Made by a program: the position numbers and the translations under genes. From contig JAEYWK010000272.1 of the NCBI GenBank assembly GCA_023431345.1, positions 73,213-137,212 of the forward strand: a DNA stretch of 64,000 nt, in the 5' to 3' direction. Positions 1-7,732 of this stretch are shown here, in pieces; position 1 is the stretch's first letter, and every line of letters begins with the position of its first letter. Source of the DNA: Pseudomonadota bacterium (lineage in GTDB: Bacteria > Myxococcota_A > Polyangia > Polyangiales > Polyangiaceae). The notes below the pieces were generated by a model that was not told where the DNA came from, did not search any database, and was given only the letters and a program-made list of their open reading frames with translations.

Positions 1-440
1 CGATGCTCCGGCGCGACGGCGGTGACGACGGGGGCAAGCTCGTCTTTCTGTGTCTCACGTTCTCGTGGCTCGCCGACACGGGAGGCTATTTCTTCGGTCG
101 CTTCCTGGGCAAGACCAAGCTGTACGAGGCCGTCAGCCCCAAGAAGACCCGCGCCGGATTCGTGGGCGCGCTCGTCGGCGCCAGCGTGGGCGCGCTGCTG
201 GCGAGCCTGGTCTACATGCCGCGCCTGCCGCTCGTGCCGGGCTTGCTGCTGGCGTTGTTCGCGGGAGCGATCGGCCAGCTCGGGGACCTGGTCGAGTCGC
301 TGCTCAAGCGTTCGACCGGCATCAAGGATTCGGGCGGCATCGTCCCCGGCCACGGCGGCATGCTCGATCGCATCGACGCGCTGATCGTCGTGTCGCCGAT
401 CGTCTACCTGTACGCCTCGTACAGCGGCTTGCTCCAGTAG
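1..440 (+). CDS. cdsA: Phosphatidate cytidylyltransferase, C-terminal part (cut by window edge)
   Basis: Makes CDP-diacylglycerol from phosphatidic acid and CTP at the inner membrane, the branch point of phospholipid synthesis. The reading frame is open to the left edge, so only about 145 C-terminal residues are visible. The family signature near the C-terminus is intact: SLLKR, then KDSGGIVPGHGG, then MLDRID, matching the S-x-x-K-R-x4-K-D...H-G-G-x-x-D-R pattern that carries the metal-binding acids. Several hydrophobic segments precede it. Its usual neighbour rseP lies about 41 kb away here. Confidence 0.93.
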   Translation, partial: MLRRDGGDDGGKLVFLCLTFSWLADTGGYFFGRFLGKTKLYEAVSPKKTRAGFVGALVGASVGALLASLVYMPRLPLVPGLLLALFAGAIGQLGDLVESLLKRSTGIKDSGGIVPGHGGMLDRIDALIVVSPIVYLYASYSGLLQ

Positions 441-482
441 TAGCCGGCGGCGGTGCCCTTCCGCGGGCGCGCCTTGCGGCGG

Positions 483-1388
483 CTACTCGAACTGCTGCGT
501 CGACTCGACGAGCTGACCCGGCTCGAAGCCGGGCAGCTCATCCGTGATGACTTGACCGTCCATCGCCGTGAGTCGAAACGTGAACGGCCCTGGGCCGAAG
601 CCGCCGGCGTCGGTGAAGGTGCCGTCCGTTCCGCGCTCCATCGTGACGAAGCTCGCATGGTTCGAGCTCTTCACTTCGAGCTTGGTCAGCGGCACGCGCG
701 GGTTCCGCACCCAGAGGCTCGACCAGTACTGGCTGGCGAGGGTTTGAAACTCGTATTGCAAGTTCCCCGCCTCGGGGCAGCGCGCGAAGCGCCAGGTCTG
801 GCGGCGGGGATTTTCGCCTTGATGAATGGCCTCCCAGACCGCGGGGCTCACGTCGATGTCTCCGGCAGCGTGCTCCACGCCGTAGGTGACGACGCGGGCG
901 ACGACCGACTTGCCCATGGCCGTCTCGATCAGGATGCAGGCGTCGCAGACGCCGCCAGCTTGCGCGAGCTCGTTGGCGACGCCCGCGAGGAGCTCGCCGC
1001 CGAGCCCGACCGTTTCGCGAAGCTCGCTGCGGTACTTCAGGTCAGCGGGGGCGCAGGCGTTGTGCCACTCGGTCTGTTCGAAGTCGACGGGGCCGAGGTG
1101 ATAGACACCTTCGTGGGGCTCGCCGAAAGTGTCGGCGCTGTCGGTCGGCTTGCCATTGCCGGAGCCGCCGCTCGAGCTGCCTGCGCTGGCCTTGCCGCCG
1201 CTCGACGCGCCGGCCTTGGAGCTGCCGCCGGTCTTGGAGCCGCCCCCGCCTTGCGCTTGGGAGCCGCCGCTGTCGCCGCTGTCGCCGCCGAGGGCGCCGT
1301 CGGTGCCGTCTTTGTCATCGCCGCCGCAAGCGGCGAGCAGGGAACCGAGCACGAGGCAGCCAACGAGCGAAGCGCGCTTTCCCAACAT
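483..1388 (-). CDS. Expansin-like lipoprotein (double-psi beta-barrel plus expansin D2/CBM63-like domain)
   Basis: 301 aa. The chosen ATG gives a classic lipoprotein signal (MLGKRASLV..., lipobox LLAAC); the open frame runs upstream to 1601 but that extension is Arg-rich and lacks the signal. A Gly/Ser/Lys linker (about residues 20-80) follows. The body resembles bacterial expansin EXLX1. It has a DPBB-like half with paired cysteines (CDAC) and a DIDVSPAVWEAI stretch matching the conserved Asp-Leu-Ser segment. The C-terminal half contains SSLWVRNPRVPLTKLEVK, the aromatic/VRNH-P-x-x-K-x-E pattern of the cellulose-binding D2 domain. Expansins loosen cellulose/hemicellulose networks without hydrolysis. 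Likely anchored on the cell surface. Assignment is by motif only. Confidence 0.72.
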   Translation of the reverse strand: MLGKRASLVGCLVLGSLLAACGGDDKDGTDGALGGDSGDSGGSQAQGGGGSKTGGSSKAGASSGGKASAGSSSGGSGNGKPTDSADTFGEPHEGVYHLGPVDFEQTEWHNACAPADLKYRSELRETVGLGGELLAGVANELAQAGGVCDACILIETAMGKSVVARVVTYGVEHAAGDIDVSPAVWEAIHQGENPRRQTWRFARCPEAGNLQYEFQTLASQYWSSLWVRNPRVPLTKLEVKSSNHASFVTMERGTDGTFTDAGGFGPGPFTFRLTAMDGQVITDELPGFEPGQLVESTQQFE

Positions 1389-1609
1389 AACCGACGAGCG
1401 TACCACCGAGCGCGGCGCCGGGCTTCGACCCCAACGAATTTGACGGCTTAGGGCCCGCGAATGGCCGAGTGTCCGCCCGGCCTCCGGGGCGTGGGGGAGC
1501 GGACACGCGCCGCTCACGCAGCGCGCTCGGAAGCCCGCGGTTTTCTTGAAGCCGCGGCGGCCGGCTCGCGTCGCACGCCCGTTGCAATGCCGGGCGCCCA
1601 AGGAGCGTC

Positions 1610-3646
1610 ATGTCAAATTCGGGCCGTGTGGTTGGGCTGTCGTGGGTGCGCGCGTGGGTGGTGATCGTGATGGGGCTGGGCTGGCTGACGCCGCGAGCAG
1701 CGACGGCGGCAGCAGCCTCCGCGGACGCTGCCGACAAGACGCTGTCCCCGTACTTCGTGGTCGAAGGAGCGGAGCCGAACGTCGAGGCGCTCCCGCTCGA
1801 GGCGACGAAGGTCGACGTGCAGATCGTGGGGGTGATCGCCGAGGTGACGGTGACGCAGACCTACGCGAACGCGGGCAAGACGCCGATCCACGCCCAGTAC
1901 GTGTTTCCGGCTTCCACGCGCGCCGCCGTTCACGGCATGCGGATGCAGGTGCGCGACCAGATCATCGAGGCGGTGATCCAGGAGAAGCAGCAGGCCCTCA
2001 AGACCTTCGAGGCGGCCAAGAAGGAGGGGAAGAGCGCGAGCCTGCTCGAGCAGCAGCGCCCCAACGTGTTCACGATGAAGGTGGCCAACGTGATGCCCGG
2101 CGATCGGCTCGAGGTCAGCTTGCGCTACAGCGAGCTGCTCGTGCCGACGTCGGGGGTTTACGAGCTCGCCTACCCCACCGTCGTCGGTCCCCGCTACGCC
2201 AGCCAGCCCGCCGCCAGCGCCAAGCCTCGGGATGGCTTCGTGGCGAGCGGCTACACTGCGGCCGGGGAGGCGCCTCGCTACGCGTTGGAGCTCACCGGCT
2301 CGCTTTCGACCGCGATTCCGCTGCAGTCGCTCGAGAGCCCTTCGCATGCGCTGCTCAGCAGCAGCGATAACCCCAGCTTGAAGCGGTTTCAGCTGGCGCC
2401 GAGCGAGCGAGGCGGTGGCAATCGCGACTTCATCTTGCGCTACCGCCTCGCGGGCGACGCAATTCAATCGGGCCTGTCGCTGTTCGAGTCGGGGACGGAG
2501 AAGTTCTTCTTGCTACAAGTCGAGCCACCACGGCGTGTGCCCACGGAGCTGATCCCGCAGCGTGAGTACGTGTTCATCGTCGACGTGTCGGGCAGCATGG
2601 CCGGCTTTCCCCTAGAGACCGCCAAGAAGCTCTTGCGTGAGTTGATCGGCGGCTTGCGCGCCACCGATCGCTTCAATGTCTTGCTCTTCGCCGGCACCTC
2701 GGCGCTGCTCGCCGAGCGCTCGCTGCCCGCGACCCCCGCCAACATCGCGCTCGCCACGCGCTTCATCGAGGATCAGCAGGGGGGCGGCGGCACCGAGCTC
2801 TTGCCCGCTCTCGAGCAGGCGTTCGCGCTGTCGAAGAACGAGGGCTTGTCGCGCAGCTTCCTCGTGATCACGGACGGCTACATCGCCCAAGATCGCGGCG
2901 CCGTCGAGCTGGTGCGGCGACGCCTGTCGGACGCCAACGTCTTCGCCTTCGGCATCGGCAGCAGCGTCAATCGCTTCTTGATCGAAGGCCTGGCCAAGGC
3001 GGGGGCGGGGGAGCCCTTCGTGGTGACGGACGCCGCGGAGGCGCCGCGCACGGCGGCGCGCCTGCGTGACTACGTGCGGGCGCCGGTCTTGACCGACGTG
3101 AAGCTCGCGATCGAGGGCTTCGACGCCTATGACGTCGAGCCGAAGGCCATCCCCGACGTGCTCTCGGAGCGTCCGGTCGTGATCCAAGGCAAGTACCGGG
3201 GCGAGGCGCGCGGCGCTCTGAACTTGAGCGGCATCAGCGGGCAAGGTGCGTTCGCGCAGCGCTTCGACGTCGCGCAGGTGAAGGCCCGCCCCGAGCACCG
3301 CGCGCTGTCGTTCTTGTGGGCGCGGAGCCGCATCGCTGCGCTGGGCGACTTCGGCTTCGCCGAGCCGTCCTCGCTCGGGAAGAGCGAGATCACGGCGCTC
3401 GGGCTGCGCTACAACCTGCTCACCGACTACACCTCGTTCGTCGCGGTGGCGCGCAAGGTCGTCAACCCGGGGGGCGCCGGCCCGAGCGTGGACCAGCCGC
3501 TGCCCTTGCCCGCGGGCGTCGCCAACAGCGCGGTGGGGCCGAGCGGCGACGGCGCGGACGAGCCCGAGCTGTGGCTCTTGCTCGGCGGCCTGCTGCTGAT
3601 GATGGGCCTGCGCTCGATGTGGCCGCGCCGCTCGGAGCTCACGTGA
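1610..3646 (+). CDS. VIT and von Willebrand factor A domain protein, probable exosortase substrate
   Basis: 678 aa, start supported by an AAGGAG ribosome site 8 bases upstream. N-terminal signal/hydrophobic segment, VIT (inter-alpha-trypsin inhibitor) domain at about residues 45-175, vWA domain at about 315-480 with the MIDAS motif DVSGS (near residue 324) and the later conserved Thr/Asp region (ITDGY). The C-terminus has an acidic-Pro patch (DEPELW), a hydrophobic helix (LLLGGLLLMMGL) and a basic tail (RRSELT), the layout of a PEP-CTERM-type sorting signal. The stop overlaps the start of the exosortase gene (GTGA), implying coupled translation. Likely a secreted, metal-dependent adhesion or binding protein; the ligand is unknown. 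Confidence 0.85.
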   Translation: MSNSGRVVGLSWVRAWVVIVMGLGWLTPRAATAAAASADAADKTLSPYFVVEGAEPNVEALPLEATKVDVQIVGVIAEVTVTQTYANAGKTPIHAQYVFPASTRAAVHGMRMQVRDQIIEAVIQEKQQALKTFEAAKKEGKSASLLEQQRPNVFTMKVANVMPGDRLEVSLRYSELLVPTSGVYELAYPTVVGPRYASQPAASAKPRDGFVASGYTAAGEAPRYALELTGSLSTAIPLQSLESPSHALLSSSDNPSLKRFQLAPSERGGGNRDFILRYRLAGDAIQSGLSLFESGTEKFFLLQVEPPRRVPTELIPQREYVFIVDVSGSMAGFPLETAKKLLRELIGGLRATDRFNVLLFAGTSALLAERSLPATPANIALATRFIEDQQGGGGTELLPALEQAFALSKNEGLSRSFLVITDGYIAQDRGAVELVRRRLSDANVFAFGIGSSVNRFLIEGLAKAGAGEPFVVTDAAEAPRTAARLRDYVRAPVLTDVKLAIEGFDAYDVEPKAIPDVLSERPVVIQGKYRGEARGALNLSGISGQGAFAQRFDVAQVKARPEHRALSFLWARSRIAALGDFGFAEPSSLGKSEITALGLRYNLLTDYTSFVAVARKVVNPGGAGPSVDQPLPLPAGVANSAVGPSGDGADEPELWLLLGGLLLMMGLRSMWPRRSELT

Positions 3647-4437
3647 CGCGCGCACGTGACGCACGGGGGAGCGAGCTCTTGCAGCGCCACGGGCTCGCGC
3701 TGCCGGCGCTGGCCCTCGCGGCGCTCGTGAAGCTGCACTACAGCGTGGCTTCGGCCGAAGAGCTGCGCTGGATTTTGGCGCCTACCAGCATGCTGACGGG
3801 GCTCGTCACGCGCGCTGAATTCGCCTTCTATCCAGGTGAAGGTTACCTGAGCCGCGAGCACTCCGTCCTGGTCTCCCCGGCGTGCGCTGGCGTGAACTTT
3901 GCCATCGTGGCCTTCGTGTCGCTGGTGCTCGCCTTCGGCCCGCAGCTCTCGGGCTGGGCCAGGCGTTCGGCTTGGCTCGCGGCGGCTTGCGCGCTCGCTT
4001 ACGTGGCGACGGTGGCGGTCAACGTGCTGCGCATTTCATTGTCGATCGAGGTCGCGCACTTGGCGGCGCAGACGCTGGGCTTTACCTTCCAAAGCGTTCA
4101 TCGCCTGATCGGTATCGTCGTCTACGTTGCGGGTCTGTTCGCCTTATGCCTGATGGCTCAAATTTGGCTGTCGAGCCGGAGCAAATCGCAGAGCGGCGCC
4201 TCCATCGGCAAGGCGGCGACGCTGGCCGTAGCGCTCGTTTGTTACGCCGGCGTCACGCTCGGGATACCGCTCGCGCGCGGAGCCGCCCACAATCCCGACT
4301 ACTGGTCTCACGCGGCCCCGGTGTCGGTGGTGGTAGGCGCCGTGCTCTCGTTACTTTTTGCCGCGAGAGGTCGTAACTGGGATGATAGACGCCATGCACG
4401 CAGGCCCTCCGAGCGCTCCGAGCGAGTCACGCCCTAG
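3643..4437 (+). CDS. Exosortase/archaeosortase-family transpeptidase
   Basis: 264 aa multi-pass membrane protein. The GTG start at 3643 overlaps the stop of the VIT/vWA gene; the frame is open further upstream but that part is antisense-like shadow. The exosortase catalytic triad is visible: Cys81 in SPACAGVNF, Arg130 in NVLRIS and His153 in SVHRLIG, each next to a hydrophobic helix. Exosortases recognise short C-terminal motif-helix-basic-tail signals and are thought to cleave and transfer the protein to a cell-surface acceptor. Coupling to a single VIT/vWA protein with such a tail suggests a dedicated enzyme-substrate pair, similar in concept to the XrtN/VIT pairing known in Bacteroidetes. 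The exact subfamily is not assigned. Confidence 0.85.
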   Translation: MTRARDARGSELLQRHGLALPALALAALVKLHYSVASAEELRWILAPTSMLTGLVTRAEFAFYPGEGYLSREHSVLVSPACAGVNFAIVAFVSLVLAFGPQLSGWARRSAWLAAACALAYVATVAVNVLRISLSIEVAHLAAQTLGFTFQSVHRLIGIVVYVAGLFALCLMAQIWLSSRSKSQSGASIGKAATLAVALVCYAGVTLGIPLARGAAHNPDYWSHAAPVSVVVGAVLSLLFAARGRNWDDRRHARRPSERSERVTP

Positions 4438-5710
4438 CCGGGTGCCCACCCCGGAAAGGTACGAGTTTTTCAAGGTCATTCAGGGGTACCTCGACCAAGC
4501 TGCCAAGCTCATCGAGCTGCCGGAATACATCCGCGCGATCCTCGCGCAGCCGAAGAACGAAATCATCGTGCACTTCCCGGTGCTGATGGATAACGGCGAT
4601 TACCGCGTCTTCAAGGGTTATCGCATTCAGCACTCCAACATCCTCGGCCCCTACAAGGGCGGCATGCGCTATCACGAGTCGGCGGGCCTGGATGACTTCA
4701 AGGCGCTGGCCGCGATGATGACCTGGAAGTGCTCGCTGATGGGCCTGCCGTATGGCGGAGCCAAGGGCGGCATCAAGTTCAACCCGCGCGACGTGTCGCG
4801 CACGGAGCTGAGTCGGATCACGCGCCGCTTTTTCCACGCGCTCGGCAACAATATCGGACCTGACTACGACATCCCGGCGCCCGACGTCGGCACCAACGCG
4901 CAGACGATGGCCTGGGCGGTCGACACGTACATGAACACGGTCGGGCTGGTCAGCAAGCAAGACGTGCAAGGCGTGGTGACAGGTAAGCCGATCGCCAGCG
5001 GCGGCACCCTCGGCCGCGAGAAAGCGACCGGCCAAGGCCTGGTGCACTGCGTGATTCAGTGGGCGAAGCACCACCGCTTCGACCTGAAGGGGAAGAAGCT
5101 GATGGTGCAGGGCTTCGGCAACGTCGGCTCGAACGCCGCCGTGCTGCTCAGCCACCTCGGCGTTTCGCTGGTAGCGGTCGGGGATCACACGGGCTACTTG
5201 CACAACCCCGAGGGCTTCAACGCCCACCGCTTGCAGCAATACGTCGCCAAAAACGGCTCGATCGCTGGCTACGCCAACGGCACGGCCATCACGCGCGAGC
5301 AATTCTTCGCTGCCGCCGCCGACATCTTCATCCCCGCCGCGCTGGAGAATCAAGTTGGCCCCAATGAAGCGGAAGCGCTGCAGGTGCAGCTGGTCGCAGA
5401 AGGGGCGAACGGGCCATGCTCGCCCGATGGCGAAGCGATCTTGCGTCGGCGTGGCATCGAGGTGTTGCCCGACGTGTTGGCCAACGCGGGCGGCGTGACC
5501 GTGAGCTACTACGAGTGGGTACAGAACAAACGCAGCGAAGCGTGGACGCTGGAAGAGGTCGACGAGCGCCTCGAGCGCGCGATGATAGAGGCCTACGACC
5601 GCATGCAGCAGTTCGCCGAGCTGCACGAGTGTGACTACCGCATCGCCTGCTACGGCGTCGCGCTCGAGCGGTTGAAGAAGGTGTACGAGGAGCGCGAAAT
5701 TTTCCCGTAG
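4382..5710 (+). CDS. Glu/Leu/Phe/Val dehydrogenase family protein, probably glutamate dehydrogenase
   Basis: 442 aa, the usual length of hexameric NAD(P)-dependent glutamate dehydrogenases. Catalyses reversible oxidative deamination of glutamate to 2-oxoglutarate plus ammonium. The substrate-site lysines are present in GPYKGGMRYH (about residue 90) and LPYGGAKGGI (about residue 127); the Rossmann nucleotide-binding motif is VQGFGNVGSNAA. The ATG at 4382 lies inside the end of the exosortase gene (56-base overlap); a TTG at 4358 and an ATG at 4394 are alternatives. Sequence resembles RocG/GudB-type enzymes, but branched-chain specificity cannot be excluded from motifs alone. Confidence 0.88.
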   Translation: MIDAMHAGPPSAPSESRPSRVPTPERYEFFKVIQGYLDQAAKLIELPEYIRAILAQPKNEIIVHFPVLMDNGDYRVFKGYRIQHSNILGPYKGGMRYHESAGLDDFKALAAMMTWKCSLMGLPYGGAKGGIKFNPRDVSRTELSRITRRFFHALGNNIGPDYDIPAPDVGTNAQTMAWAVDTYMNTVGLVSKQDVQGVVTGKPIASGGTLGREKATGQGLVHCVIQWAKHHRFDLKGKKLMVQGFGNVGSNAAVLLSHLGVSLVAVGDHTGYLHNPEGFNAHRLQQYVAKNGSIAGYANGTAITREQFFAAAADIFIPAALENQVGPNEAEALQVQLVAEGANGPCSPDGEAILRRRGIEVLPDVLANAGGVTVSYYEWVQNKRSEAWTLEEVDERLERAMIEAYDRMQQFAELHECDYRIACYGVALERLKKVYEEREIFP

Positions 5711-5774
5711 CTGCGTGCCGTTAGCGTGAGCCGCGAAGGTCGCGCGTGGCGAAGCGCCGTGTTCCTCGAGTAGC

Positions 5775-6356
5775 ATGGCGCGGATGGCAGCCGTTGATCC
5801 CGAGCAGCACGAGGTGGTCTTCAACGTCGCGGTGATTGGCAGCGTGGGCCGTCGCCTCCTCGAGCGTCTCAACGCGAGCGACGGAGTCGTCGAGCTGCCG
5901 CCGGTCGCCGGTTACCGCTCGCGCTTCGTGTTTCGCGTCTTCGCCGATGACCCTTGGGCGGCGGACGCGGCGGACGGTGCGGCCCTCGAACAGCTCGTGC
6001 CTGCGCTGGATGCGCTCGTGCTCACGGACGATTTTGCGTCCGGCAGCCACTACTCGAGCGGCGCGATCGAGAAGCTCTCGCAGGTTCTCGCCCCCATCAA
6101 GCTGCGCATCCCGAGCGTGGTGTTCGGAGGCCCCGCGCTGGCCGAAGACTGGGGCTCGATTTCCGGGGCGCCGGTGCTGGCCCAGGTGACGCCGAGCAGC
6201 GAGGACGCGCTCTCGGTGTTAAAGGCGCTGACCAAAGCGCTCTTGCGCTCCAACCTGCGCAGCACGCCCCCGCCTCCCAGCGTTCGAGCGTCGAGCGACA
6301 AAAGTGAACCGCCCGATGTGGGGACACCGGGCGGTTCGGGTGGCTCGAGGAGGTAG
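5775..6356 (+). CDS. Hypothetical protein with a Ras-like beta/alpha pattern lacking a P-loop
   Basis: 193 aa. Not recognised as a named family. The order of predicted strands (VFNVAVIG, RFVFRVFAD, DALVLTDDF, IPSVVFGG, APVLAQVTP followed by a helix) resembles a small Ras-like GTPase, but the first loop reads GSVGRRLLERL with no GK[ST], so nucleotide binding by a standard Walker A is not expected. The C-terminal 40 residues are Pro/Ser/Gly-rich and probably disordered. It converges with the sigma-factor gene. Function unknown; the pseudo-GTPase idea is inference from strand order only. Confidence 0.6.
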   Translation: MARMAAVDPEQHEVVFNVAVIGSVGRRLLERLNASDGVVELPPVAGYRSRFVFRVFADDPWAADAADGAALEQLVPALDALVLTDDFASGSHYSSGAIEKLSQVLAPIKLRIPSVVFGGPALAEDWGSISGAPVLAQVTPSSEDALSVLKALTKALLRSNLRSTPPPPSVRASSDKSEPPDVGTPGGSGGSRR

Positions 6357-6400
6357 CAGTAACGAGATGAAACGTAACGAGACGAACGTAGCGAGGTGAA

Positions 6401-7252
6401 TCAGGCTGCGTGGGCCATCAGCTCTTTGAGACGAGCGATGGCGCGCGAATGCAGCTGCGAGATGCGCGGCTCGGAAACGCCGAGCTCCGCGCCCAGGTCC
6501 TTGAACTTCACGCCGCGGAAGTAGTGCGACGATACGATGTGCCGCTCGCGCTCCGGCAAGAGATCGACGGCCTTGGCCAGAATCTCTTGAGTGAACTTGG
6601 CGGCGACGGCCGACTCGCTGCTCGAGGCGTCGCTCAGACAGCGGTTTTGCTCCCACTCGCTGACGTCGTCGATGCGAACGACGCTGGGCGGCGGCACGTA
6701 GGCGTCGGTGCCCGCGTGGGCTTCGGCGGCGGCGCGGGCGCGGCGGGGCAGCCAATCTTGGGCGCGCAGCTCGTCGAGGATGGCGCCACGGATGCGCACA
6801 CGCACGTACCACTCGAAGCTATCGTCGCCGCCGTCGGGATGGCGGCGAATGGCGTCCCACAGGCCGCTCATGCCAGCCGCGATCAGGTCCTCGCGCAGCA
6901 CGTTGCGGGGCAGCTTGCGCTGGAAGCCACCGGCGATCTTGCGAACCAGGGGCGTGAACTCCTCCAGCAGCCGCTGGGCGCGGCGAGCTTCCATGCGCGC
7001 GCGCTTTTCCTTCGACATGCGGGGCGCCTTGTTCGGCACCAGGGCCGCCGGCAGGATCGAGGCGGGCCGACGCGCTTGGTGCACCGCGCGCGCTTCGTGG
7101 CGGCGCGCGGGGCGCGGCGCCATGCTGTTACGGGCAGCGGCCGTGGCCGCGCTCTTCTTGCTCTTGCTCTTGCGTGACGCGGGCTCGGGCTGGGTGGAAA
7201 GCTCGAGCTCGAGGTCCGTGAAGTCTGCGAATTGAGCTGCGGTGGCCTGCAT
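6401..7252 (-). CDS. Alternative sigma factor of the sigma28/FliA-WhiG type
   Basis: 283 aa. An Ala/Lys/Arg-rich N-terminal extension of about 90 residues is followed by a sigma70 region 2 (LVRKIAGGFQRKLP ... DLIAAGMSGLWDAI ... RIRGAILDELRAQDW), which is the FliA-like signature. A short region 3 and a region 4 helix-turn-helix (LPERERHIVSSHYF ... DLGAELGVSEPRISQLHSRA) follow. Start ATG has a GGAG ribosome site. A sigma54-type promoter lies 32-47 bases upstream of the start codon, so this sigma factor is probably the second tier of a sigma cascade. No flagellar genes are in view. It is divergent from pilM and could act on motility or development genes; the target regulon is unknown. Confidence 0.9.
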   Translation of the reverse strand: MQATAAQFADFTDLELELSTQPEPASRKSKSKKSAATAAARNSMAPRPARRHEARAVHQARRPASILPAALVPNKAPRMSKEKRARMEARRAQRLLEEFTPLVRKIAGGFQRKLPRNVLREDLIAAGMSGLWDAIRRHPDGGDDSFEWYVRVRIRGAILDELRAQDWLPRRARAAAEAHAGTDAYVPPPSVVRIDDVSEWEQNRCLSDASSSESAVAAKFTQEILAKAVDLLPERERHIVSSHYFRGVKFKDLGAELGVSEPRISQLHSRAIARLKELMAHAA

Positions 7253-7283
7253 GGGAATCTCCGTGGGGGGTGCGCCGGACTAC

Positions 7284-7299
7284 TGCAGCGCTCGTGCCA
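7284..7299 (-). promoter_or_regulatory. Sigma54 (-24/-12) promoter for the FliA-like sigma gene
   Basis: On the minus strand this reads TGGCACGAGCGCTGCA. The -24 element TGGCACG matches the consensus fully, the -12 element is CTGCA against TTGCA, and the invariant GG and GC are separated by exactly 10 bases. The predicted start of transcription is near 7273, leaving a leader of about 20 bases that carries a GGAG ribosome site before the ATG at 7252. This promoter type needs an AAA+ activator bound upstream. Confidence 0.78.
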
Positions 7300-7353
7300 C
7301 CCTCGGAGATCGCTAAAAACACGGCGTTTCCTGACTTAAGCCCTAGAAAAAGC

Positions 7354-7369
7354 GGGTCATCGGTGACCC
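7354..7369. promoter_or_regulatory. Dyad copy 1 (GGGTCA-N4-TGACCC), possible activator site
   Basis: Perfect 16-bp palindrome with a TCGG centre, about 88 bases upstream of the predicted sigma54 transcription start. It is nested inside a second inverted repeat, ACTTAAG at 7334-7340 and CTTAAGT at 7375-7381. Two related 16-bp dyads occur further upstream. Position and dyad symmetry fit an enhancer site for a sigma54 activator; the cognate protein is unknown. Confidence 0.55.
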
Positions 7370-7454
7370 AGGCCCTTAAGTTCGGCAAGGCCTTGCCACC
7401 TGTCTCGCCAACGATTTGACGTAGATACGTGCCGGACTGAGACGACTGGTCGGG

Positions 7455-7470
7455 GGGTCAGCAAGGACCC
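7455..7470. promoter_or_regulatory. Dyad copy 2 (GGGTCA-N4-GGACCC)
   Basis: Second copy of the 16-bp element, one base off perfect symmetry (GGGTCA, GCAA, GGACCC). Centred about 190 bases upstream of the predicted sigma54 start and about 350 bases upstream of pilM. Confidence 0.5.
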
Positions 7471-7532
7471 GGCGATTGAGAAAAAATACAAATTAGTTAA
7501 TGACATCGAATGTTTGGCTTCTTTTATGGGGA

Positions 7533-7548
7533 GGGTAAGCGTTGACCC
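7533..7548. promoter_or_regulatory. Dyad copy 3 (GGGTAA-N4-TGACCC)
   Basis: Third copy of the 16-bp element with one mismatch in the left arm (GGGTAA, GCGT, TGACCC). Centred about 268 bases upstream of the predicted sigma54 start and 272 bases upstream of the pilM ATG, so it could serve either divergent gene. Confidence 0.5.
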
Positions 7549-7695
7549 CGGCCTGTCTCGACTAGATACCCGCACCTACAGCGTGTCTCGCGCCGAGGCG
7601 TCCGGCGCGCCGACCGGGCGTGATGCCTGATGCTCGGCAGCGAGAAGAAGAACGCCGGCCCTGCACCGGCGCTGAGCAGCCATCACGAGGCTTCT

Positions 7696-7732
7696 CCGGC
7701 GCTGCCGGGCACAAAGAGGGCGCCGGTTTTTT
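7696..7732 (+). terminator. Hairpin plus T6 in the pilM leader (terminator or attenuator)
   Basis: CCGGCGC at 7696-7702 pairs with GCGCCGG at 7720-7726, followed at once by six T residues (7727-7732). The loop is 17 bases and itself GC-rich. Located 81 bases before the pilM ATG and on the same strand, so if transcription starts further upstream it could act as an attenuator of the pil operon. No match to a known riboswitch consensus was found by eye. Confidence 0.45.

Noticed and set aside
1389..1601. Longer reading frame upstream of the expansin-like lipoprotein (start at 1601)
   Set aside because: It would bury the lipoprotein signal 71 residues inside the chain and is Arg-rich like non-coding frames here.
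7571..7732. Possible c-di-GMP (GEMM) riboswitch before pilM
   Set aside because: Some GEMM-like letters occur, but the conserved core and pairing could not be matched by eye.
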